Positions 28,001-38,300 of a DNA stretch of 64,000 nt are shown piece by piece. The DNA is from Branchiostoma floridae. Lineage: Eukaryota; Chordata; Leptocardii; Amphioxiformes; Branchiostomatidae. Under the pieces are notes generated by a model that was not told the origin of the DNA, did not search any database, and was given only the letters and a program-made list of their open reading frames with translations. The stretch's first letter is position 1, and every line of letters starts with the position of its first letter. Where the stretch lies: positions 11,770,645 to 11,834,644 of the forward strand of contig NC_049984.1 in the NCBI RefSeq assembly GCF_000003815.2, in the 5' to 3' direction. The translations under genes were made by a program, and so were the position numbers.

Positions 28001-31000
28001 CCAGAGGTTTGAAACGCTGTTCATTTCTATGCCATTAGTGGCTGTGGGTTTGTGTGTGATAGTCCTACCACCAATAGTGATTTATTCAAGTGTCAGGTCA
28101 CATCTGTCCCATGGGCCTGGTCGAACTGGTGACTGATTGTAATGCATTACGCAGTCCGGCATGTTATTGCTCAAGCAGGAAATAATCAATTTTACAGTTC
28201 AATGCCGGAGAGGACTGGCTCAACCACACCAAGTCACCTGATCTGGAGTGTCCTGGTATGCCGGAGACTTGTGCTGCCTTCAGTTCTAACATGGTCCGCT
28301 AAAGGGCACCAATAAATTGGGATTGCCTCACCAACACCAAGGAGGTTGCCAACACCAAGTCGCCAGTGTCTTGGCATATACTGAAGACTTGTCCTACCTG
28401 CAATTCTAAGATAATCTGCTGGAGGGCACCAATAAATTGAGCAGTAAATGATGACCTACTGATACTTGAGAGGGAAGAAGTACTCACAGCAAGTTTCATG
28501 ATTCTTTCCACCATCATTGGCAAGTCCATGTCCTGAGAGAATAGCGAAATCATTCAACATTACACAACCTGTCAATGAAGATATCTGGCAATCTACATGT
28601 GAGTCATTGTGACAACAAGAGCTAAGAATGGTACATTGTATCTAGTCTCTACCTGACTCCGGGTCACTGGAAAACCGTAGAAATGGAACAAATAGAGGAG
28701 TAAGCCGGCCAGAGGAGTGTAGCCGGCTAGGAAACAGCGCGCGACCTGCTAGCTGGCTACACTCCTCTGGCCAGCTTAATCCTCTATTTCTTCCATTTCT
28801 ACGGATTTCCAGTGACCCGGAGTCAGGTAGAGACTACATTCAGTACATTGTATCTCTAAGTTTTCAGAATATGCTCAGCCATTCTTTGTAACTTTCTATC
28901 TTTTTCCTCTGAAAAAACACACACACACACACCGAATCTTGACATTCTAATAGAACAGGTTTTTAGTTCATTTTTTAATCTGGAATGCATGAACAAACTG
29001 AACCCCAAAGCTGTTTGAAAAATTCTAAATTGAAATACACTTACCACAAATGGCTTGATGGCATTGTGAAGCAGGGGGGCAATCCACTGGTGTATAATAC
29101 AGAAAAAAAGCATATTCAAATCTATTCCACACTTGTCCAGTATGTCATAGACTTTATACAAAGTGATGTGAAAGTCATAAGTGATGTCTGATATAAGAAA
29201 TAAACACTATCTGCAAAGGTATATGCATGCATGTCATATTAACAATAAAAAAATTATAAAAGATGACATGGTTATTACAAGATATTAACTTGATAAATCA
29301 CAATTTCGAACTCTTTACATATGTACCTGATGCCATGACAACCTCTTGTTAGAAGAACAAGAAGCTTATATCTGAATGAATCTCTGTGATGGTAACAGAC
29401 ACACTTAAAGTTTTACATTGTATTTTTACGTATACCCATACAAGATGTACAGCAATTATCAAGTGACATAGGCTTCCAGTCATTTCAACTTGAGAAGGAT
29501 CAGAGGAGTGATGAAAGCTTGTTGGTATGCGCCTAACATTGCATACTGATATAGCATGTCAAACTTTTACAATAGCAAGCTTTTTGTGATATCAAATGAT
29601 GGCCTCTCACCTGTTGAATCAAGCCCAGCATCAGTTGAAGAAGCATAAACTGGAATGTAAGAAGAGGAAAGAGTCACTTCAAACTTGTATCTTCTTAACA
29701 CATTATTACATTGTAAATGTATTGTACATGTATTTCAAACTTTAAAAACATTCCAGTGATAACCATCGCAACCAATGGTCATAAAATGTTTCCAAATCTA
29801 AGGATAAATTGGGTCAACATACTCCTGACTGCGGTTGCCTTAAATTCTTTTTACCATCAAACTATCATGTCTGTAGAGTGTCATACAATGCTAGAGATCT
29901 TGACTAAATTTTACATTTCTTATGGGCACATTATGATTATAATCAACTCCCAGAGATAGCAGCATGATGACGATAATGAAATGATAACACCATGCAACAT
30001 TTCACTTGGGCCTGTAGAAAGTCCTAAATATTTCCATAGCAATATTGGTCATACAAAATGTATGTACACCCACCATTTCTGCCAAGCGTTTCAGCAGGAA
30101 TCTCTTACGGATTCGTGGGGTTCTAGGGAAGTTGAGTTCGTAGCACAGGGTAGGGAACAACATGAAGCTGTACAGATCTAGAATGCACAAGGGTATGGGG
30201 TAAGGATTCGATTTGTTTGTATTCAAAACAATGCATTCTATTTGTTTGCATTGAGAACAGTACAAACAGGTTTGTGATTATCCAGTGTTAACAGGGACCT
30301 GAGGAACTTTCTAGTGATATCTACACATATATCAAAGCAGTGAACATTTGAAGAGACATACTCATAAATTCAATGTTTATAAAGACAGATAAGTTACATT
30401 ATTCATGCGCAACCCTCTCTGCTGGAAGCTACTTGTATTTACCTTGTAGTGTCAAGTTGTCTGGATATGTCACCAGTTGAGTCTCTAGTTTTCCATTGGC
30501 CAAGTTCTGTTCTGCACCATTTGCATCACCTGCTATCATCACACAAAAAAGGGACAAAACAGCATCACCTTCAAAGATTTTCCATCCTGCGGTCCATGTT
30601 TTAAACAGAATATGTAGCATAAAAACTTTTAACCAAAAAGGAATTTTAAGAAACATCTGCATAACGGAAACTAGCTTGCACCCAACATGCTATAAGACTT
30701 GTCAGTGAGTACGAACCATCACCAACACTCTTAGTAGGCTTCCTCCTGCCAGCCTTACGCTGACCCGATGACTTGTACTGGTACCGCAGCCAGTGATTGG
30801 TGGCAATGTACGACACTGTCTTCAGGAACACACACGTGTAGACAAACAGTGCATAAGAAGCACCAGCTGGAAGGGAGACATAAGTCTGTGTTTAACCATC
30901 AACACTGTGAAGACAAAAATCTAAGTTACAACCACTGTAGTTTAACTGACAGTTGCTAGGTGGAGCACTTGAACTATGTCTTAATCCAATGATCTTCATG

Positions 31001-34000
31001 TGTGGCCAGTACATTACAAGTACCAGCTGCAAAAGAGACACACGTCTCTGTTCGGCCTTCAATACTGTTATGGCAAATGTTTGCCACTAACACATGCTAT
31101 GATAAGCACTTGAATGTACTGTCTATCAATTACACTTGATAAGGTATCTTCATGGAGATGGAGCAGTGAATCCTTACCTGGTCCAGGTTCTACTGTGAGA
31201 ACAACAGAGGCAGGAAACACCAGGATGGCAACACAGTTGATAACATGCATCCATCTCCCCACTATTTCTGACAACCAACCCTACAGAAACAAATCACAGG
31301 CCAAATCACATCAGAGTTCAATCTAATAGTACAGTAATAAGATAGAGAAACTCCATGTCATGCATGTCCTAAAATGATCATTCAAAATAAAATGTTTGCA
31401 GACAATAATTTTTGATGACACCTCAGGGATGGAGTCATTTTTGACCTTACCTTCAGCAGCAATATCTCTAGTTGGAATGATGCTAAGATGAATATGTTGG
31501 AACCTAGAGAAAAATGGATGAGGAAAGCAGTTATCAATACAAATATTTCATACGCTTGTTTATTCTTATGATACTGTGATGATTTTCATTCTGTGCACAA
31601 AACTTATAAATTTTATTGCTGGTCATAATATTCAAATCCTTGCAAAGCTGACTCTTTCATCAAAGGAGTTCTGGCTTCCCATAGTCAAAGCAACACAATG
31701 TCTTACTCCATTTGATGGCTTTGGAAGATCTTTATCATCCTTATTTCTGTGTAACGAATACATGGGTACACTATGTACATGTAGTTTATAACTTGGGGAG
31801 GCTCTACTAAACTGTGGGCAAGGCCTATAACAAGCTTCCTACCAATCAGAGAAGCACTTAAATGTTTTCTTTAACTCTAAAGTTTAAGTAAAGCCGATTC
31901 TCTGGTTGGCTGATGGCAGGTTAGTTAAAACCTCAGTTTGGTTTAGCAGAGCCTCCTCATGGTATAATGAATAGGCCACAGACAAGGCTCTAAGTAGGAG
32001 AATGACACAGTATAGAAATGTAGATTACTGAGCAAGAATGATTAAGTGAACATGTGGTAATTGTATAAAATTGCCAATGCTTTGAACTCACATGCGATGA
32101 GTATCACACAAGGCCAGTTGTAGGGGTCTGCCACAAAGATTGTCACCCAGGACACTGGATCTATCAGGATACCATACCTATAACATATATAAGGACATGC
32201 ATCCAGTAAACATAAATGGATAGATCCATTTGTACATTCCAGTTTTAGTAAAAACAACTGCAGATTTTAAACATGCCCAAAGTCAAAGGAACATCTACAA
32301 CTACAGTAGCATGTTATATTTTCTATGACATGACTAAAATAGCATATAAGGTAAGATAAGGTTCATTACAAAATGTTTGACATATTTCTCAATGACTATA
32401 GCATAATCTTTCTTGTAAAAATTGAAAATTTTCCCGTTTGTTATTTTTCATATATACAATGTACAAGCACTTAGTATATCAATTTTTCCCAGTCCTAATG
32501 CATGAAAAACACTGTAGACTCTACAAGACAGACTAAATAACTTACTTAATCAAGTTTTCCAGTGCCACTCGAGATGTGGTCAGCACCTGTGTCCATAATA
32601 AGGCCACAAATCAGGAAAGATGTTTTACAACTTCAAGACTGTCTAATCAATTATCATTGGGATACTAATAAGACAGCTCAAAGCTAATAAGAATCATTGT
32701 CAGGGTTGATGTCAGAATAGGACCCACTTATTTCTGCAACAAATGCAAAGCTGTCATGTAATAGTTAATGATTATCAAGCAATCCTTTCCCTTATTGCAG
32801 GGACAGGTAACCATTAACTATGCACCCTTGCTAGTACAACAGTACACCATCATAAACGAGGTAATGCAAACACTGATGTCAAACACATGAACACTGCCAA
32901 ATGGTACTCAACTTACTGGTCCCTACTAATACTACTTTAGGTGAGTTCATACTTCATACTTATCATAGTTTCAAAACTGATAGTTTTGATCAAATAGTGA
33001 AATACCTATTGGGCTTCAGATATTGTTCAGTCATGACATAAGATATTGGATGTTCCCTGAAATGTCTGACTTGAGTAACCTTTGTGTAATGTCATTATGA
33101 TAGTGACATTGTACAATATGCAGCTGTGAAACTCCTTGCTGTTCTTGGTCTTTCATCATCATCATACTTTTCATAGTACTCCTAAATCCAACACTGCCAT
33201 AATCATGCTAATATTTCTTCTGTAACAGTCTTTGTCTCCTCTAATGTCAATAAGATAAAAAAAAGTGTAGAAACTGACCAGTAAGACAATACACAGATTG
33301 AGAACACCCCTGTAGTTGTTGTAGCCACTGCCAGTGCTGAAGAGAGACTCTGAAGGAAAGTGAATCCTGAAATCAAACAAGAAGATCAGCTGAGAGATGC
33401 AACTTTCCACAGCACAGCTCTGGAAGGTAAACTCAGTGTAATAGCCTGGTCTCAGTGTACGTAGACTCTATGTACCTGCCAGCAGCAGTGCCAGGCAATT
33501 ACACTAAGACCAGGCTACACTGTTTACTTTACATTTGGGGTTCAACTACTCAAACTATTAAGACTAAGAGTAGAGTAGAGTAGAGTTCTTCTGGAGCAGG
33601 TACATGTAGGAACGTCCAGTTCCAATTAAGGCTGCCCTTCAATATCAGGGCACAGTGTCATTCCAGGTAGCTCAGGGTCATCCAGAGCTCTACATAGTTG
33701 TAATACACGATACATATTTTTCTCTGCTTACTATTCAGCACATATGGGAAAGAAAGAGTAAAGTGCCAGTTGAACACACATCACTATCAGCGGACTAGTC
33801 CGCTAGTACTACTGTACTGCAAGTATACAATAGTGTGGCCATACAACAAAAGGTGTGGGATAGCTTTTGCTCTGTTTCTTGTTCTTCTCCAAACAAATAA
33901 GTTCAATATGCCAAAAAACAGTTACTAGTACTCAAGCAAATCATATCCAGTTGCTTGAGTAACTGCTTTCCAGCGTATCTTATTACCCGGATGTCCAACC

Positions 34001-35140
34001 TTCATCCACGAATAAGTTCAATGACCTGGGCCAGACGGCTGTCACCATAGCTACTGATAAAGTTGCAGACACCTGTAGTGTCTGAATTTTGATTACACAA
34101 TGTATCAAGTGGCAGGAGTGTTGGAGGGACTAGTCACTATAGACATGTTTATCATGACATTGATAGTATATGAATATATTTGAGTAAGAATTAACAAAGT
34201 AGTAGTTTGTCAGACCAAGGAGGTTAAAAAAGACCAGACAAGACCATGTGAAGGTAAACATCATGTTTTTCCATGTTCAACTTTATTCTTTTCCCAACCT
34301 TGTAAAGAGATATCAAAACCAAGATGAGAATTTCAATGGCTTATTCAGCTTCCATTTTCCCTCATCCATGAGGAAGAACTCTGTCCTAGAGTCCTGTGGC
34401 ACGTGCCCGTTTGAAACTATCACGTGCACACCATGCATGCACACATCTTTACTCGACTTACTTTTGAACCACGTCCTCGTACTCGTAGGGACAAAGGTAT
34501 GCCAAGGCCGAAGCGAAGCCACGCCTCTTACGCAATGCCTTTCTTCGCATATCGCATGCAGTTCACAGCATTGGGGCGGAAATTATTCATGGCACAGTTT
34601 GAGCCCTGGCACAATACTTACACACTTTGGCAGCACTTTGGATAGAGATAGGAGTTATGTGGGAGCGGGCACGTAACAAAAGTAACATGATAAACCACGC
34701 AAATTACTGTCACGTTTCTATTTCCTAGCTTCGTTTAGGAGTAGGTCTGTATCCAGCTAAAATACGACAATTGAACCGATTTTTGCTGTGAACAAATAGT
34801 CAAAATGGGCGTATAAGGCTGACAGAAATACCACACAAATTTTGTCGACGAGTTGCTGAAAATTATGTTAGGGTATTACTATGAAGTAACCGCAACCGAG
34901 TTCCAAGGAGTTTAATAAGCAGAAAAATGGATGCTCAGCAGTGTCGCGTCTATGGGAATTTGAACTATAACGCGACCCTGCTGCGTTGCAGCAAAACAAA
35001 AATACTTACGGCTTTTCATAAAACTCTCGTCTGTCTTTCTCTGCTTCCTTTTGCTTTCTAAGCTTCTCTTTATCCTCCACCGAAGACGTCGACTTCGTCC
35101 GACGGTGGAGAAGCTTTCGATCTTCCGCGGTTGTTGCCAT
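1822..35140 (-). CDS. DGAT1: Diacylglycerol O-acyltransferase 1 (17 coding exons, complete)
   Basis: Catalyses the last step of triacylglycerol synthesis (acyl-CoA + diacylglycerol) as a multi-pass ER membrane MBOAT enzyme. Coding exons in transcription order: 35010-35140, 33279-33366, 32546-32586, 32092-32177, 31451-31503, 31178-31280, 30717-30866, 30443-30529, 30074-30177, 29611-29649, 29045-29086, 28488-28532, 26974-27086, 22077-22142, 21648-21735, 3078-3140, 1822-1998. All junctions are GT-AG with consistent phases and give 491 residues plus TGA; human DGAT1 is 488. Recognisable blocks are [12 protein letters not shown] near residue 60, [31 protein letters not shown], the FYRDWWN motif at 356-362, and SAFFHE with the expected catalytic His at 411, followed by [10 protein letters not shown]. 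The N-terminus is short, charged and Ser/Lys/Arg-rich, as in a cytosolic tail. The start is the only ATG before the conserved part of exon 1. The exon 7 donor (GTTCGT) is non-consensus, but it gives the right phase. The alternative SOAT/ACAT is excluded by the FYRDWWN context and by length. Confidence 0.97.
5305..5612. mobile_element. PIF/Harbinger-like MITE with TTA target duplication
   Basis: Ends are AGGTGGGGTCACAC... and ...GTGTGAACCCACCT, imperfect terminal inverted repeats that extend inward (GCGTATATAT, AGTCCGTATGAGG). It is flanked by TTA on both sides (5302-5304 and 5613-5615). A 3-bp TWA duplication is typical of Harbinger. Non-coding, 308 bp. Confidence 0.75.
5750..5830 (-). repeat. 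SINE-like fragment
   Basis: The reverse strand has CCTGTGGTTTGTGGCCC followed by AGTCGATTCC, a plausible B box. Short and degenerate. Confidence 0.35.
6355..6520 (-). mobile_element. LINE 3' tail fragment
   Basis: The reverse strand ends GTACAATAAAGGTCATTCATTCATT: poly(A)-signal-like AATAAA plus a short ATTC tandem tail, as in CR1/L2-like elements. A matching copy lies at 51945-52110 (shared CTTCTCGCTTCTT and ACCTTTATTGTACATT). Confidence 0.6.
13315..13620 (+). repeat. Tandem duplication
   Basis: Two units of about 150 bp: 13315-13450 and 13481-13620. They share GTGGGCT, AGACATGCCTGTAATGATGG-like sequence, CACTGTAGTCTTTGATAC and GTCAAACACTGCA with many substitutions. Confidence 0.7.
16647..16949 (+). 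repeat. tRNA-derived SINE with target-site duplication
   Basis: The head has pol III boxes: A box TGGCCTAGTGGG and B box GTTCGATCC. The tail ends near GTTTAACTTTTAACTT. It is flanked by 14-bp copies of ATGG(C/T)TATGTGACT (16633-16646 and 16950-16963, one mismatch). A minus-strand copy lies at 47864-48148, and 3' fragments lie near 33640-33860 and 39735-39850. Confidence 0.88.
20920..21153. mobile_element. piggyBac-like MITE
   Basis: Ends CCCTTATACTGCAAGA and TCTGGCAGTTTAAGGG form an imperfect inverted repeat. TTAA follows on the right and TTCA stands on the left. CCC-starting ends with a TTAA site suggest a piggyBac-type non-autonomous element. It contains two near-palindromes (CCGGATATATCCGG and a relative). 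Confidence 0.5.
21966..22046 (+). repeat. (GT)n dinucleotide repeat
   Basis: An uninterrupted GT run with a short CG-rich tail. On the DGAT1 strand it is (CA)n, starting about 30 nt after the exon 14 donor. Confidence 0.97.
23795..24110 (+). repeat. tRNA-derived SINE of a second family
   Basis: Begins with an A-box-like TAGCTGAGTGGGTAGG and a degenerate B box (GGACTTGATTCC). The body ends near GGCTATACC. The boundaries are approximate. Confidence 0.6.
26298..26640 (+). repeat. Two-copy block beside the ACTC satellite
   Basis: A roughly 100-bp block with AGGGTAGAGATTCTGTCATG and GTAGTTCTCTCTTTC occurs at 26298-26400 and again at 26538-26640, each leading into CACTCTCACTC repeats. Confidence 0.8.
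26395..26887 (+). repeat. ACTC/CA satellite
   Basis: Short tandem repeats of ACTC, CACA and TCTTCT units, purest as (ACTC)n from 26763 to 26887. On the DGAT1 strand this reads (GTGA)n and lies 87 bp past the exon 13 donor. Confidence 0.95.
27745..27954. mobile_element. MITE with CTGTAAATG ends
   Basis: Ends ACTGTAAATG and CATTTACAGT are perfect 10-bp inverted repeats. The interior is rich in TTCGCGGTGGTTT-like motifs. A second full copy is at 53554-53745, and end fragments lie near 11285-11336 and 10738-10766. Confidence 0.75.
28227..28441 (+). repeat. Tandem duplication in DGAT1 intron 12
   Basis: Units at 28227-28321 and 28346-28441 share ACCAAGTC, GGAGACTTGT, AGTTCTAA and GGGCACCAATAAATTG. 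Confidence 0.7.
28643..28836. mobile_element. Long-hairpin MITE with TA termini
   Basis: TAGTCTCTACCTGACTCCGG at the left is matched by CCGGAGTCAGGTAGAGACTA at the right. The complementarity runs through CCGTAGAAATGGAA and the CCGGCCAGAGGAGTGTAGC region, so nearly the whole element folds back. A TA target duplication would fit a Tc1/mariner-type MITE. Confidence 0.72.
31797..31956. mobile_element. Inverted-repeat MITE
   Basis: GGAGGCTCTACTAAAC at the left and GTTTAGCAGAGCCTCC at the right, with further internal complementarity (ACCAATCAGAGAAGC versus GATTCTCTGGTTGGC). Confidence 0.65.
33367..35009. other. DGAT1 intron 1
   Basis: Contains a small inverted-repeat element (33442-33517) and SINE-like debris (about 33640-33860) resembling the SINE at 16647. 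The open frame at 34248-34676 has no recognisable protein features. Confidence 0.7.
33442..33517. mobile_element. Short inverted-repeat element
   Basis: TAGCCTGGTCTCAGTGTA and TACACTAAGACCAGGCTA are near-perfect inverted repeats around a 40-bp loop. Confidence 0.55.
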
Positions 35141-35345
35141 TTTGCTCATTTGCATATGGCCTATGACCTAACGCAATGCACGATGGGCATGATCCTGCAA
35201 TTCCTTCCCATGATGCACTGCAAACAAAGATGGCTTCCGTGGTGAAGTAATCTTGCGTTCGTGGACAGATTTTCTCGAATTTTCACGACTTTTTCGGACT
35301 TGCGTAACAATTTTGGGATGTGGAGATGTCGGAGAAAAAAGACCG
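35141..35345. promoter_or_regulatory. Bidirectional promoter between DGAT1 and TBC1D20
   Basis: Only 205 bp separate the two divergent start codons, so the promoters and 5' UTRs must overlap or lie very close. I see no TATA box at a sensible place. Visible sites are an octamer ATTTGCAT (35148-35155), a Staf/ZNF143-like site on the minus strand (35171-35189, read as TGCCCATCGTGCATTGCGT), a second on the plus strand (35205-35221, TTCCCATGATGCACTGC), and a YY1-like AAGATGGC (35227-35234). Site names come from consensus motifs recalled from memory. Each ZNF143 match has one or two deviations. Confidence 0.75.
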
Positions 35346-38300
35346 ATGTCGCTGAGCTCAAAGAAAGGGAAGAGTCGTGGTAAGAAGAAGGGGCTTTTGA
35401 AGAGGAAAGGTATGAACTTTCGAAACGTAACGTAAATTTCTCTTCAACCACTAATTTTTCCACCAAATAGCATACCGATGATAACATATGTAAGAAGCAT
35501 ATGTAAACATTGATCATAAGGTATAGATGATATCTAAAGGGAACTGATTGTTTTCTGGGTCTGGGTTTTTTTGTATGATACAGATTCGAATTAACAATGG
35601 ACTCAAAAAATTATCTGTCTAGATCTCTTCAAATCGATCGAAGCCCCGCCCCCACGCCTGGATGTGTTTAATACGTCTGGCGGACATTCATACGGACTGA
35701 ATCATTCTTGTAAAATTGAACAACGTTTTCTTAGCATGTTTCAATGGAGTAGGTGCTATGTCTTTCGACATGTCAACAAGACAGCCAACTTAAGGCAATA
35801 GACAATCCGTTATCAATCCCAAATCACAATCTATTATTCATGATTGTCTAGACTGTGGACTCTACTCTGTGAGGTGAAATTGTATTTAGGCCCATTGTGT
35901 TGATGCCATTAGATAGACTGCCACTTGACCCATTGCGCATGATAATCTAGTTTGCCACAAAATTTATCTGACAAGGTAGACAACAAGAGATGATTGTAAC
36001 TGAAGCAGGGTGGCTTTTAGGCATCCAAATACGAGTACAAACTTTTAAGATTGCCGCAATGGCGTTCCTGTTGATCTATAAATTTATTTGCAAAACGAAT
36101 ATTTACCACTGTTTATTCTGTATCATTATCAATGGTTTGTAACTCTCTAGTTAATCTATTGCTTATAATTTGCCTAGTTTTAATTAGTTAGGGTTTCTCT
36201 ATCTTTATTTTATTTTGATTTTTTTTGTACCCGCTGTGCCACCGCTGATAAGGTGATGAATAAAGTTCAATGTTGGAATTATCAGACCTCTTCATACCAA
36301 GATTGGTGAATTAAGATGCGGCCAGGCATGGTATTGCGACCTTGAGACCTGGTATGAATGGTCAGAATCCATCTCCAAAACAAGGTTCCGATCCTGATCT
36401 GCTGAATCCATCCCAGGAGTTGGATTTGGCAGGTCAAATCAGGATCAATTCTGTGGATGAATCCTGATTCGCAAAGCCCATTATAATTTATATGAACGCG
36501 GGTTTAAGAGTGCTGTACCTTTTTGATTACAGGAAGGTACAGTATTGTAGAAACCTGTGTGACCTTTGTTGTACATCATACTACATGTATATGGATCCAA
36601 AGTTTCAAACTGTCCTTTTTTCATTGTAAATCTGATCTTGTAGGAAGCACAGGTAGCAGTGGTAGCCATGGCAGTGGAGACATTAAGATTGCCTCTGATA
36701 AGAAGCACAAGGCCAAGGCTATACAGGAGGCCATGCGCAGCGATCCCCCGGACATCGCAAACCTCAGGAGGCTGGCCATCAGCGATGGTGGTCTGCTACG
36801 AGATGACCTGCGGAGAAAAGCCTGGCCCAAACTAATGAACGTCAATGTGTTTGAAATTCCTCCCAAGCCAGGTATATATCTTGTTTGTCTTGAAGCACTG
36901 TGTTCAAGCACAGCATATTGAAGATTTTTTTCCTCTCTGAATTTCCATTTGGTTTTGTTCTGCCATATTGGCATTGTGGAACATAAATCCTACTTTAGTG
37001 GCACTGATACTACCAATATACTATATAGTGTAAATCATCTGCAGTAATTAGATGAATTATGAATGTGTTCTCTGCTCATTGGACTTCCCATCCTTTTCCA
37101 GCCAACATTAGAGCCCACCGGGACTACAGACAAGTTGTTCTTGATGTGGAAAGATCAATGAGAAGATTTCCAGCCAGTAAGTAAAATATCCATGACTATT
37201 TCTTGTGAAAGTATTTTGGTAGTGGAATTGCAATAGCAACATTTTGTGCAACACCCGACTGTCATTGAATTGAAGAGGACGAAACTTGATTTGTGAATGG
37301 ATGTCATCCATATGATAAAGTCAGTGTGGCTTTATTCAGAACTGACACTCTTAATTACTGACTGTTTTGACCTACAGACATGAAGGAAGAACAAAGGTCA
37401 AGATTACAGGACCAACTGGTGGACATCATTCTCAGAGTTCTCGTCAGACACCCAGAGCTTCACTACTATCAGGTTTGTTGTAACAGGACACTCCAACCAT
37501 TACCATTTCTGTGTGGTCTAGATCATCATTTTCCCAAATCCACCATATCATAAAATTAACAGCTTAAAGGTTAGCTAAGGGTTTGATCTATTTGATATCA
37601 AAATGTGCTGCTTATCTTAGTCCACCAACCAATTATCAGCTCCTAGTTGGGTTGTTGGTATTCCATAGATGATGTCAGTTCTGGCCTGCTAAGCTAATAA
37701 GTCTCAGTCAATACTCAAAGGGAAAGGGTTGGCTTAGCCTAGTGCATTCTGATTATTGTGTAAGGCTGCAATTTTCTCTCTTATTCTATCACATGTGACG
37801 TATAGCGGACTGACTGATCTTTGGAATATAATGAAGGGTAATTCTTTACGTATAACATTGCATATTTCCCATACTCTGAATGCTAATTGACTTGATGTTC
37901 TTCCCAGGGGTACCATGATATCTGTGTGACCTTCCTGTTGGTAGTGGGAGAGGATCTTGCCTTTGCCATCATGGACAAACTGTCAGAGTACCATCTGAGG
38001 TAGGTACAGTACTGTACATGTGCTCATCATACAGGACTTTAAACCTGTCCATCTGTTGTTAGGTAAATTACATTGATATCTTCAAGGCTTTTTATTGCTG
38101 TGTTCTTTCTGTCATAATTTATGTCATTCATGGGGGTTGAAAATTTTTGATACAAGTCCATGTGTTTCCATGTCTTTTATTGTATTCCATGGGGTTCTAC
38201 TTGTGTCCTGCCAGGTTCCATTGAATAACTAGAACACACTTGCACCAACAGACTTGACATTGGCATGAACCTTTTGCATTTTGTTTTTGTTGGGAGACAC

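Noticed and set aside
34248-34676. 142-codon plus-strand open frame
   Set aside because: Lies in DGAT1 intron 1; no conserved motif, irregular composition, no splice context.
35253-35345. Upstream in-frame ATG for TBC1D20
   Set aside because: It would add 31 residues running through the promoter core and its Staf-flanking DNA; the ATG at 35346 gives a length equal to the family.
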